Shown: piece after piece, positions 36,510 through 44,413 of the stretch
Numbering within the stretch: position 1 is the first letter of the stretch
Layout of the letters: the number at the start of each line of letters is the position of its first letter
Assembly (NCBI RefSeq): GCF_900102635.1
Contig: NZ_FMZQ01000001.1
Coordinates: 620,001-684,000, forward strand
Direction: 5' to 3'
Origin: Ectopseudomonas chengduensis
GTDB taxonomy: Bacteria > Pseudomonadota > Gammaproteobacteria > Pseudomonadales > Pseudomonadaceae
DNA: 64,000 bases
Notes under the pieces: model-generated
What the model was told of the DNA's origin: nothing
The model's database searches: none
What the model saw: the letters and a program-made list of their open reading frames with translations, nothing else
Program-made: the position numbers and the translations under genes

Positions 36510-36541
36510 GGCGGACTCAGGAGCGAAGCGAACAGTCCGCC
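36510..36541. repeat. Inverted repeat GGCGGACT/AGTCCGCC
   Basis: Eight-base arms with a 16-base loop containing GAGCGAAGCG, preceded by GTAGG. Its start GTAGGGCGGAC resembles the REP-like families. Confidence 0.45.
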
Positions 36542-36655
36542 GACTCAAGCCAGACTCGGCACCACAAAGCGGCGTACTGCTTCGCGACGACTGCATGGAT
36601 GCAGGAGGTAGAGCGACTCAGGAAGCCAAAGCCGGGTACGCCCTGCGAAAAGCGA

Positions 36656-36673
36656 GCCCGCTAGGTAGCGGGC
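36656..36673 (-). terminator. Intrinsic terminator of the pyr operon
   Basis: Stem GCCCGCTA/TAGCGGGC with a two-base loop. On the minus strand it is followed by TCGCTTTTC, 11 bases past the pyrC' stop. Confidence 0.7.
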
Positions 36674-36683
36674 CCGTGGTGGC

Positions 36684-37955
36684 TCAGCCCTTGTAACTGA
36701 TATGCCCGTCGACCAGCGTGTAGCGCACCGCACCGGGCAGACAATGGCCGATGAACGGGCAGTTGCTGCCCTTGGAGTACCACTGCTCACCGGCGACGGT
36801 CGAAGCCTGCGCATCGAACAGCACGATATCGGCAGCGCTGCCGACGCGCAGCGAGCCGGCCGGCAGACGCAGTGCGGCTGCCGGGCCGCTGGACAGGCGC
36901 GCCAGCAGCGTCGGCAGATCCAGCAGGCCGTCCTGCACCAGACTAAGGGCCAGCGGCAGCAGCAGTTGCACGCTGCTGATGCCCGGCTCGGTGGCGGCGA
37001 AGGGTGCCAGCTTGGCATCGCGCTCGTGCGGCTGGTGGTGGCTGGCGATAGCCGAGATCACCCCGGCCTTCACCGCTTCGCGCAGACCATCGCGGTCGGC
37101 ACGCGAGCGCAGCGGCGGCTGCACATGGTAGAGGCTGGAGAAGTCGATCAGCGCCTCGTCGGTGAGGATCAGTTGGTACAGCGCCACATCGGCGGTCACC
37201 GGCAGGCCGCGCGCCTGAGCGTTGGCGATCAGTTCGGCGCCGCGGGCGCTGGTGATCTGGCTGAAGTGCGCGCGCACGCCGCTCTGTTCCACCAGCAGCA
37301 GGTCGCGGGCCAGGGCCACGGTTTCGGCGGTTTCCGGGATGCCGGCCAGGCCGAGGAAGCTGGCGGTCGGGCCCTCATGCGCCAGGCCGCCTTCGGCCAG
37401 GTCGGCATCCTGCGAATGGAAGATCACCTGCAGGTCGAAGGTGGCCGCATATTCCAGCGCGCGACGCAGGGTACGGCTGCTGCGGAAGTTGTCCAGGCCA
37501 TTGCCGAAGGCCACGCAGCCGGCATCGCGCAGCGCAACGAGTTCTGCGAGCTGCTCGCCGGCCAGGCCCTTGCTCAGTGCGCCAATGGGGAAGACCTTGG
37601 TGTGCCCGGCTTCACGGGCGCGGTCGAGGATCAGCTCGGCCACCGCCGAGGTATCCAGCACCGGCTTGGTGAACGGTGGGCAGCACAGACTGGTGACACC
37701 ACCGGCCGCTGCGGCCAGGGTTTCCGTGGCGATGCTGCCCTTGCGGCTATAGCCGGGTTCGCGCAGGGCCACCGACAGGTCGACCAGGCCGGGCGCCGCG
37801 ATCAGGCCCTGGGCGTCGAGGGTCTGGTCGGCGATAAAGCCAGAGGGTGCATGACCAGTGGCCACCAGCTTGCCGCCATCTATATAGAGGTCAGTGACCT
37901 GATCCAGACCGCTGGCTGGGTCGATCACGCGGGCGCCGAGGATTGCGGTACGCAT
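36684..37955 (-). CDS. pyrC': Dihydroorotase-like PyrC' (non-catalytic)
   Basis: 423 residues of the dihydroorotase type I fold. The metal-binding HxH expected in VDxHVHLREPG is replaced here by VDLSVALREPG (Ser and Ala), and the later His clusters are also altered, so no zinc site is expected. This is the known state of Pseudomonas PyrC', which is a structural partner of aspartate transcarbamoylase PyrB, while real dihydroorotases are encoded elsewhere. The start overlaps the pyrB stop by one base (TGATG). Confidence 0.92.
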   Translation of the reverse strand: MRTAILGARVIDPASGLDQVTDLYIDGGKLVATGHAPSGFIADQTLDAQGLIAAPGLVDLSVALREPGYSRKGSIATETLAAAAGGVTSLCCPPFTKPVLDTSAVAELILDRAREAGHTKVFPIGALSKGLAGEQLAELVALRDAGCVAFGNGLDNFRSSRTLRRALEYAATFDLQVIFHSQDADLAEGGLAHEGPTASFLGLAGIPETAETVALARDLLLVEQSGVRAHFSQITSARGAELIANAQARGLPVTADVALYQLILTDEALIDFSSLYHVQPPLRSRADRDGLREAVKAGVISAIASHHQPHERDAKLAPFAATEPGISSVQLLLPLALSLVQDGLLDLPTLLARLSSGPAAALRLPAGSLRVGSAADIVLFDAQASTVAGEQWYSKGSNCPFIGHCLPGAVRYTLVDGHISYKG

Positions 37956-38962
37956 CAGTTGGCCTCCTCGGCGTTGAGTTGACGTTGGGCGTTCTGCCCG
38001 CTCATGGCCATGGACAGCACGGCCATGCGGATGGCGATGCCGTAGGTGACCTGGTTGAGGATCACCGACTGCGGGCCGTCGGCCACTGCCGACTCGATCT
38101 CCACGCCACGGTTGATCGGGCCCGGGTGCATCACCAAGGCATCCGGCTTGGCCAGCTTGAGGCGCTGTTCGGTGAGGCCGAACAGGCGGTAGAACTCGCC
38201 CTCGCTGGGCAGCAGGCCGCCCTGCATGCGCTCGCGTTGCAGGCGCAGCATGATCACCACGTCGACGTCCTTGAGGCCTTCATTGGCGTCGCTGAACACG
38301 CGCACGCCGTAGCTTTCTTCCAGGCCGATGGGCAGCAGGGTCTTTGGCGCGATCACGCGGATGTCCGGGCAGCCCAGGGTCTTCAGCGCCAACATGTTCG
38401 AGCGCGCCACCCGCGAGTGCAGGATATCGCCGACTATGGCCACCGAGAGGTTCTCGAAGTCGCCCTTGTGGCGGCGGATGGTGAGCATGTCGAGCATGCC
38501 CTGGGTCGGATGCGCGTGACGACCGTCGCCGCCGTTGATGATCGCCAGGTTCGGGCACACGTGCTCGGCGATGAAGTGCGCGGCGCCGGAGTCGGCATGG
38601 CGCACGACGAAGATGTCGGCGGCCATGGCCTCGAGGTTGCGCAGGGTGTCGAACAGTGTCTCGCCCTTGCTGGTGGAGCTGGTGGAGACGTTGAGGCTGA
38701 TGACGTCGGCCGACAGGCGCTGGGCGGCCAGCTCGAAGGTGGTGCGGGTGCGCGTGGAGTTCTCGAAGAACACGTTGCACACGGTCTTGCCGCGCAGCAG
38801 CGGGACTTTCTTCACGGCCCGCGCGCCGACTTCGAGGAAGGAGTCGGCGGTGTCGAGGATTTCGGTCAACAGCTCGCGGGGCAGGCCGTCGAGTGAGAGG
38901 AAGTGGCGCAACTGACCTTGGTCATTCAGTTGCAGCGGGCGCTTGGCGGCGAGTGGCGTCAT
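37955..38962 (-). CDS. pyrB: Aspartate carbamoyltransferase catalytic chain
   Basis: 335 residues. Carbamoyl-phosphate motif [12 protein letters not shown], the KGET loop ([10 protein letters not shown]), HPTQGMLD and LRLQRERM (in place of RVQ-ER) are all present. Reaction: carbamoyl phosphate plus aspartate to carbamoylaspartate, the committed pyrimidine step. The N-terminal extension before LRHFLSLD fits the Pseudomonas class A enzyme that assembles with PyrC'. It follows pyrR by 11 bases in the operon. Confidence 0.97.
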
Positions 38963-38973
38963 CGCAGGGAGTC

Positions 38974-39477
38974 TCAGTTGGCGAGCGTCTGGAGTTCGAG
39001 GGTCAGCGGCGTGGGGCCGGACAATTTTACCCGCTCGCTGGCGGCCAGCGACAGGGTGGCGCCGACCACGTCGGGGCGGATCGGCAACTCGCGGGCGTTC
39101 AAGTCGAGCAGGCTGACCAGGGTCACGCTGGCTGGGCGGCCGTAATCGAACAGTTCGTTCAGCGCGGCGCGGATGGTGCGCCCGCTCATCAGTACGTCGT
39201 CGATCAGTACCAGGTGCTGGCCTTCGATTTCGAATGGCAGCTCGGATGGTTGCACCTGTGGATGCAGGCCGTTCTGGGTGAAATCGTCACGGTAGAACGA
39301 CACATCAAGGATGCCCAGTGCGTCGTTACGCCCTAGTGCTTGCAGCAAGGCCTGGGCGACCCAGACGCCGCCGGTGCGGATGCCGATGAAGCGCGGCTCG
39401 CTGATCTGGCGCTGGTTGAGGTGCTGGGTCAGGGCGCTGGCCATGGCCGGCAGCAGGTCGTTGGGGTTGGGTAGCAT
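38974..39477 (-). CDS. pyrR: PyrR bifunctional regulator / uracil phosphoribosyltransferase
   Basis: 167 residues. The PRPP loop [19 protein letters not shown] and [12 protein letters not shown] are conserved. In Gram-positives PyrR binds pyr mRNA; in Pseudomonas it heads the pyrRBC' cluster and its RNA-binding role is less certain. ATG 39477 fits the family length; the frame extends upstream through the structured repeat at 39503-39628 but that part is not protein. Confidence 0.93.
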
Positions 39478-39502
39478 GGCGAAACTCCAAATATGAACAG
39501 CT

Positions 39503-39628
39503 TCTGAGAGCGTAAGCGAGGTCGCCGAGGCAAGGCAAAAACAGGCGAGGAAGCGCAGTTTACGAGTTGTAAATGAGCATTCCGAGCCTGTTTTTAACGC
39601 AGCATCGGCAACGCAGGTAGCTCTCAGA
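39503..39628. repeat. Structured 126-bp palindromic repeat, copy 3
   Basis: Outer arms TCTGAGAGC and GCTCTCAGA pair perfectly. Inner stem AAAAACAGGC/GCCTGTTTTT pairs perfectly over 10 bp. Core AAGCGCAGTTTACGAG, TTGTAAATGAGCATT and AACGCAGCATCGGCAACGCAGG matches copy 2. The ruvX stop codon lies in its right arm (39624-39626), and its left end is 26 bases before the pyrR ATG. Confidence 0.88.
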
Positions 39629-40058
39629 CCGTGCAGTTTTCCTCTAGCCAGCCTTGTAGCAACAAGGCTGCGGCAATGGCATCGACCGGGCGCTCGCGAT
39701 AGCCGCCACTCTGGCCTTCGCGCAGGCGCTGGCCCTTGGCCTCGAAGGTGGTCAGGCGTTCGTCGTGGGTGTAGGCCGGCAGGTTGAAGCGGCCGTTGAG
39801 GCGGCGGGCGAATTTCTCGGCGCGGGCGCTCATCTCGCTGGGCGTGCCGTCCATGTGCAGCGGCAGGCCAACTACCACGGCATCCGGCTGCCACTCCTTG
39901 ATCAGCGCTTCGACGCGGTTCCAGTCCGGCACACCATTCTGTGCCTTGAGCACGCACAGCTCACGGGCCTGGCCGGTGATCACCTGGCCGACGGCGACGC
40001 CGATCTGCTTGGTGCCATAGTCGAAACCCAGCAGCAGGCGCAGTGGCTTGTCGCTCAT
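39624..40058 (-). CDS. ruvX: Holliday-junction resolvase-like YqgF/RuvX
   Basis: 144 residues. [17 protein letters not shown] is the RNase H-fold catalytic start (Asp in FDYG), [24 protein letters not shown] the next block and [14 protein letters not shown] the C-terminal acidic motif. Family role: YqgF acts in rRNA 5' processing and resembles RuvC resolvases. Its stop TGA falls inside structured repeat copy 3, so insertion of that repeat may have set the C-terminus. It overlaps the algH stop by one base. Confidence 0.92.
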   Translation of the reverse strand: MSDKPLRLLLGFDYGTKQIGVAVGQVITGQARELCVLKAQNGVPDWNRVEALIKEWQPDAVVVGLPLHMDGTPSEMSARAEKFARRLNGRFNLPAYTHDERLTTFEAKGQRLREGQSGGYRERPVDAIAAALLLQGWLEENCTV

Positions 40059-40627
40059 CAGGCGTGCCCGACCTGCGAGGTCAGCAGGCTGAGGTTGACC
40101 CCCAGGCGTGCGGCGGCGGCGTTAAGACGCTGGTCGAACGGCAGATCGAAAAGAATGTTGCTGTCGGCGGGGCAGGTCAGCCAGGCGTTGTCGGCCAGTT
40201 CGGCTTCCAGTTGCCCGGCATCCCAGCCGGCGTAGCCAAGGGTGATCAGGTAGCGATCCGGGCCGCTGCCGTCGGCGATGGCGAACAATACGTCCTGCGA
40301 GGTGGAGAGGCCCAGCTCGCCCAGCTCCAGGGTCGCCTGGAACTGCGGACCAGCGGGGTGCAGGACGAAGCCGCGGTCGGTCTGTACCGGGCCACCGGCG
40401 AAGATCGGCAGGCTGTGGCACAACGCCGCCGGCTCTTCGTCAGGGCGTAGTTGTTCGAGCACGTCAGCCAGATTCAGGCCATTGGGCTTGTTGATCACCA
40501 GGCCCATCGCACCTTGCTCGTTGTGTTCGACCAGGTAGGTGACGGTCTGCGCGAAGTGCGGATCGGCCATGTGCGGCATGGCAATCAGGAAGTGGTGCTT
40601 GAGCGAAGTGGGGGCTGATTTCTTCAT
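40058..40627 (-). CDS. algH: AlgH/YqgE (UPF0301) protein
   Basis: 189 residues. Typical blocks: SLKHHFLIAMPHMADPHFAQTVTYLVEHNEQGAMGLVINKP (in parts), FAGGPVQTDRGFVLH and GYAGWDAGQLEAELADNAWL. Named in P. aeruginosa for an effect on alginate production; biochemical role is unclear. It begins the algH-ruvX-pyrR-pyrB-pyrC' series, each gene touching or nearly touching the next. Confidence 0.95.
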   Translation of the reverse strand: MKKSAPTSLKHHFLIAMPHMADPHFAQTVTYLVEHNEQGAMGLVINKPNGLNLADVLEQLRPDEEPAALCHSLPIFAGGPVQTDRGFVLHPAGPQFQATLELGELGLSTSQDVLFAIADGSGPDRYLITLGYAGWDAGQLEAELADNAWLTCPADSNILFDLPFDQRLNAAAARLGVNLSLLTSQVGHA

Positions 40628-40714
40628 GACGCCTAGTTTGGAACGACAGGCGGCAAGCTACAAGCGTGAGCAGCGCTTTGCCGGATTTCACCCAGGCTGC
40701 TGGCGCCACTTCAC

Positions 40715-40733
40715 AGGGTGCGCCGTGCGCACC
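40715..40733. repeat. REP-like element, GTGCGCCGTGCGCACC family
   Basis: AGGGTGCGCCGTGCGCACC, self-complementary around GTGCGC-CGT-GCGCAC. Lies between tonB3 and algH. Confidence 0.6.
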
Positions 40734-40747
40734 GATGTCAGGGTTGG

Positions 40748-41644
40748 CTAATTACTCGACAGTCGATCACCGCGCTCGAAGCGCCAGGTGCGGATGATTT
40801 CCAGGCGGTCGATATCGGCCAGGTCGCCGGTGAAGGGCGCATAGGGCGCGGCCAGGCGCACGATGCGTTGTGCGGCCTGGTCGAGCACCGCCTGGCCAGA
40901 AGATTCCAGCACCTGTACCTCGTACAGCGAGCCATCACGGTTGATCGATACCAACAGGCGCAGGCTGCCATATATACGTTGGCGACGAGCGTCGTCGGGG
41001 TAATTGAGGTTGCCGATGCGTTCGACTTTCTTGCGCCATTCGTCCTTGTACCAGGCGCCCTTGTCGCGCATGGTCGAGGCGGCGTTGAGGCGGTGGATCT
41101 TCGGGCGTTTGGCGTACTGTTGAACTTCCTGGGCCAGCTCGGCTTCCAGACTGGCGATCTCGGCTGACAGCTGAGCGGAGTCAAACACTGGCGCCGGTCG
41201 GGTCTCAGGAACCGGTTTGGCTTCTTCGCGTTTGACCGGGGTTTTCTGCTGCTGCGGTGCGCGTGTGGCGACTGCAGCCTTGGGTGCTTCCTGTCTGGTG
41301 GCAGGCTGCTGCGGGGTGGCGGGCGGGGTGACCTTGCGCACCTCGCTGTCCTGAAAGGGCGCCTGTTCGGTGGTCTTGGGTGCTGCAGTGTGTTCCAGCG
41401 TGCCGCTGCCCTGCTGGTTGTCCTGCGCCAGGAAATCCGCTTCCTTGGGCTTCTCTTCGCTCTTGAAGGTGGACAGGGTGATTTCCAGCGTCTTGCTGAT
41501 TTCCGGCGGCGACTCCAGGGTGAAGCCGACGCCGAGGATCAGTGCCGCGTGCAGTGCTGCCGCGAGAAACAGGGTGAATCCCAGGCGGTCCGCCGGTCGG
41601 GCGTTGGCGGAGGAAGCGGTCGGTGGGGAGGCTGCTGCGTTCAT
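40748..41644 (-). CDS. tonB3: TonB-family protein (TonB3-like)
   Basis: 298 residues. One N-terminal helix (LGFTLFLAAALHAALILGVGF, about 22-42), a Pro/Lys/Glu-rich stretch (about 85-150), a helical part (AEIASLEAELAQEV) and a TonB C-terminal domain (YPDDARRQRIYGSLRLLVSINRDGSLYEVQVLESSG). In P. aeruginosa the equivalent gene next to gshB and pilG is tonB3, needed for twitching motility. The location supports that identity. Confidence 0.88.
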   Translation of the reverse strand: MNAAASPPTASSANARPADRLGFTLFLAAALHAALILGVGFTLESPPEISKTLEITLSTFKSEEKPKEADFLAQDNQQGSGTLEHTAAPKTTEQAPFQDSEVRKVTPPATPQQPATRQEAPKAAVATRAPQQQKTPVKREEAKPVPETRPAPVFDSAQLSAEIASLEAELAQEVQQYAKRPKIHRLNAASTMRDKGAWYKDEWRKKVERIGNLNYPDDARRQRIYGSLRLLVSINRDGSLYEVQVLESSGQAVLDQAAQRIVRLAAPYAPFTGDLADIDRLEIIRTWRFERGDRLSSN

Positions 41645-41732
41645 CGCGTATCGGGTCTGCTTTCGAATATCGCGCAGTCTGCCGGGTAGCAGTAGGCGCC
41701 TGCAAGTTGCGGGCGCCAGGCTGCCACCTGCG

Positions 41733-42689
41733 TCAAGCTTTTAACCCGCGTTTGCGCGCAATGCAGTCCATCAGTTGTTCGCCGATACGGGTGTCGAATG
41801 CGGCATCTATCTCGCGGATACAGGTCGGGCTGGTGACATTGATTTCTGTCAGATGATCACCAATCACATCGAGTCCGACGAAGATCAGACCCTTTTCGCG
41901 TAGGGTAGGCCCGACTGCTGCGGCAATTTCGCGATCGCGCTCGGTCAGCGGGCGCGCCTCGCCGCGGCCGCCGGCGGCCAGGTTGCCGCGGGTCTCCCCG
42001 GCAGCCGGAATGCGTGCCAGGCAATAGGGTACCGGTTCCCCGTCTATCATCAGGATGCGTTTGTCGCCGTCCTTAATAGCCGGCAGGTAGGCCTGCACCA
42101 TGATCTGCTGGTGGCCGTGCAGGGTCAGGGTTTCCAGAATCACCGAGAGATTCGGGTCGCCTTCGCGGTGGCGAAATATCTGCGATCCACCCATACCATC
42201 AAGGGGTTTGAGAATGATGTCACGGTGCTCATCGGCAAACTGGCGCACAATGTCGGGACGCCGGCTTACCAGAGTCGCTGGTGTGTATTGGGGAAACTGG
42301 GTGGCGAAGAACTTTTCATTGCAGTCGCGCAGACTCTGCGGCCGATTGACCACCAGTACGCCGTCGTTCTCGGCCTGCTCAAGCAGGTAGGTGGAGTAGA
42401 CGAATTCGTTATCGAAGGGCGGGTCCTTGCGCATCAGGATCACGTCCAGTTCGGCGAGCGGCGTGTCCTGTTCCGTACCAAGGGTGAACCAGCGCTGCGG
42501 ATCATTGAACACTTCCAGAGAACGCAGGCGGGCACGGGCCTGGCCGCGAACCTGATAGAGATCCTGCTGCTCCATGTAGAACAGCGACCAGCCGCGTGCT
42601 TGAGCGGCCAGCAACATGGCCAGCGAGCTGTCCTTCTTGAAGGAGATGCTGGCAATAGGATCCATGACGATCCCGAGGCGAAGGCTCAT
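41733..42689 (-). CDS. gshB: Glutathione synthetase
   Basis: 318 residues, ATP-grasp. LGIVMDPIASISFKKDSS is the family start. DVILMRKDPPFDNEF, ILKPLDGMGGSQIFR (glycine-rich ATP loop), GNLAAGGRGEARPL and VIGDHLTEINVTSPTCIRE are diagnostic. Reaction: gamma-glutamylcysteine plus glycine to glutathione, the second step after GshA (3402-4982). ATG 42689 is chosen over 42743 because the conserved protein begins there. Divergent from pilG. Confidence 0.96.
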   Translation of the reverse strand: MSLRLGIVMDPIASISFKKDSSLAMLLAAQARGWSLFYMEQQDLYQVRGQARARLRSLEVFNDPQRWFTLGTEQDTPLAELDVILMRKDPPFDNEFVYSTYLLEQAENDGVLVVNRPQSLRDCNEKFFATQFPQYTPATLVSRRPDIVRQFADEHRDIILKPLDGMGGSQIFRHREGDPNLSVILETLTLHGHQQIMVQAYLPAIKDGDKRILMIDGEPVPYCLARIPAAGETRGNLAAGGRGEARPLTERDREIAAAVGPTLREKGLIFVGLDVIGDHLTEINVTSPTCIREIDAAFDTRIGEQLMDCIARKRGLKA

Positions 42690-42930
42690 GGGGGATAAAC
42701 TCCGTGGGATAAGGGCGAAGGCCGGGCTGGCCGCGCCGAACAATGGCTGTCAGGGTGGCGCCGGCCGGGCCGCGCGGTCAAGGGCGGAGCTGCCCTGGCA
42801 GGCTTATAGATTGCATCTGGAGAGTGTGCTAAAAAGGCCCGACGATTGGGTCAAGCCCCATCGAAGACTGGGCCTCAGGCATACTGATAACGCAAATATA
42901 ACGACTCACCGAGGCGATGGTAGGGCGAAC

Positions 42931-43338
42931 ATGGAACAGCATACCGAGGGTTTGAAAGTGATGGTGATCGACGATTCGAAAACGATTCGTCGCACCGCTG
43001 AAACTCTGCTGAAAAAAGTGGGTTGTGATGTCATCACCGCGGTCGATGGCTTCGATGCCCTGGCCAAGATTGCCGACACGCATCCCAGCATCATCTTTGT
43101 CGACATCATGATGCCGCGTCTCGATGGGTATCAGACCTGCGCCCTGATCAAGAACAACAGTGCTTTCAAGTCCACGCCAGTGATCATGCTGTCCTCCAAG
43201 GACGGTCTGTTCGACAAGGCCAAGGGGCGTATCGTCGGCTCCGATCAGTACCTGACCAAGCCTTTCAGCAAGGAAGAGCTGCTCGGTGCCATCAAGGCTC
43301 ACGTGCCCGACTTCACCCCGGTGGAACAAGCCTCCTGA
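42931..43338 (+). CDS. pilG: Twitching response regulator PilG
   Basis: 135 residues, a stand-alone receiver domain: acidic pair VIDDSKTIRRTAE, phospho-acceptor Asp in IIFVDIMMPRLDG, Lys in YLTKPFSKEEL. Known role: receives phosphate from ChpA and promotes pilus extension and cAMP synthesis. ATG 42931 is the first codon of the conserved protein; the frame is open far upstream through the gshB leader but is not coding there. First gene of pilGHIJK-chpABC. Confidence 0.95.
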   Translation: MEQHTEGLKVMVIDDSKTIRRTAETLLKKVGCDVITAVDGFDALAKIADTHPSIIFVDIMMPRLDGYQTCALIKNNSAFKSTPVIMLSSKDGLFDKAKGRIVGSDQYLTKPFSKEELLGAIKAHVPDFTPVEQAS

Positions 43339-43384
43339 CGTTCCGGCCTGACCGCCGTACGCCACTTCTGTATTGGGAAACACC

Positions 43385-43750
43385 ATGGCTCGAATTCTGA
43401 TTGTTGATGACTCCCCGACCGAGATGTACAAGCTGACCGCCATGCTGGAAAAACATGGGCATCAGGTACTCAAGGCGGAAAACGGCGCTGACGGCGTGGC
43501 TCTGGCTCGCCAGGAAAAGCCCGATGCGGTGCTGATGGACATCGTCATGCCCGGCCTCAACGGCTTTCAGGCGACGCGTCAGCTGACCAAGGACGCCGAG
43601 ACCAGCCACATTCCGGTGATCATCGTCACCACCAAGGATCAGGAAACCGACAAGGTCTGGGGTAAGCGCCAAGGCGCCAAGGACTACCTGACCAAGCCGA
43701 TCGACGAAGATACCTTGCTGAAGACCCTCAATGCGGTACTGGCCGGCTGA
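43385..43750 (+). CDS. pilH: Twitching response regulator PilH
   Basis: 121 residues, a receiver domain (ILIVDDSPTEMYKL, VLMDIVMPGLNGF with phospho-acceptor Asp, YLTKPIDED with Lys). Partner and antagonist or phosphate sink to PilG in the Chp system (family knowledge). ATG 43385 begins MARILIVDD. It lies 46 bases after pilG and 45 before pilI. Confidence 0.96.
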   Translation: MARILIVDDSPTEMYKLTAMLEKHGHQVLKAENGADGVALARQEKPDAVLMDIVMPGLNGFQATRQLTKDAETSHIPVIIVTTKDQETDKVWGKRQGAKDYLTKPIDEDTLLKTLNAVLAG

Positions 43751-43795
43751 TGCCGTGCTGTCCGTGTACTAAATAAAAAGAAGGCCAAGGCTGGC

Positions 43796-44332
43796 ATGTC
43801 CGCGCAGACTCCTTTCCAGATTCTCCTTGAGATTGACCAGCGTTGCCGGGTCTTGGCGGCTGGCCTGCCGTCGCAACAGGCGGCGGTGCAGAGCTGGAGC
43901 GGCATCGGCTTTCGCATGGGCGAGCGATTTTTCGTCGCGCCGATGGGGGAAGTGGGAGAGGTGCTGCACGAGCCGCGCTACACCCTGCTGCCGGGTGTGA
44001 AGGGCTGGGTCAAAGGGGTGGCCAACGTGCGTGGCCGGCTGCTGCCGATCATGGACCTGTGCGGGTTCTTCGGTAATGAACTGTCGCCGCTGCGCAAGCT
44101 GCGGCGAGTGCTGGTGGTGGACCACCAGGAGATCTTCGCTGGCCTTACCGTCGACGAGGTTTTCGGCATGCAACATTTTCCCGTGGATGCATTTTCAGAA
44201 CAACTGCCGCCTCTCGAGGCGAGCATTGCGCCGTTTATCCACGGAGTCTTTCAACGAGAACAACCCTGGTTGGTGTTCAGCCCTCATGCGCTGACCACCA
44301 ATCCGGGTTTTCTCGATGTGTCCTATCAGTAG
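43796..44332 (+). CDS. pilI: CheW-like adaptor PilI
   Basis: 178 residues. CheW domain (about 35-170): FRMGERFFVAPMGEVGEVL, RYTLLPGVKGWVKGVANVRGRLLPIMDLCGF, VVDHQEIFAGLTVDEVFGM. It links receptor PilJ to kinase ChpA. Two CheW-like proteins are encoded here, PilI and ChpC. Confidence 0.94.
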   Translation: MSAQTPFQILLEIDQRCRVLAAGLPSQQAAVQSWSGIGFRMGERFFVAPMGEVGEVLHEPRYTLLPGVKGWVKGVANVRGRLLPIMDLCGFFGNELSPLRKLRRVLVVDHQEIFAGLTVDEVFGMQHFPVDAFSEQLPPLEASIAPFIHGVFQREQPWLVFSPHALTTNPGFLDVSYQ

Positions 44333-44342
44333 ATTTTCGGTT

Positions 44343-44364
44343 GGGCCGGCTTTGCCGGCTCTTT
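44343..44364 (+). terminator. Possible attenuating hairpin between pilI and pilJ
   Basis: Stem GGGCCGGC/GCCGGCTC (one G-U) with TTT loop, then CTTTGG. It lies 10 bases after the pilI stop in an otherwise continuous operon, so it may be a partial terminator or mRNA-stability element. Confidence 0.45.
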
Positions 44365-44413
44365 GGCGTTACATGGGAACCGTAGTGCGGTCGGTCCAGG
44401 CGGGGGCCAGAAA

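Larger units (their letters stand above)
36320..36683. other. 364-base non-coding stretch, fabY to pyrC'
   Basis: No supported gene. The left part (36320-36480) is the fabY leader/promoter side. An inverted repeat GGCGGACT/AGTCCGCC lies at 36510-36541, and the pyrC' terminator is at 36656-36673. A 100-codon open frame crosses this region, but its composition looks random and it overlaps these hairpins. Confidence 0.6.

Noticed and set aside
36394..36696. 100-codon plus-strand frame in the fabY-pyrC' gap
   Set aside because: Overlaps an inverted repeat and the pyr terminator; no ribosome site and no recognisable sequence.
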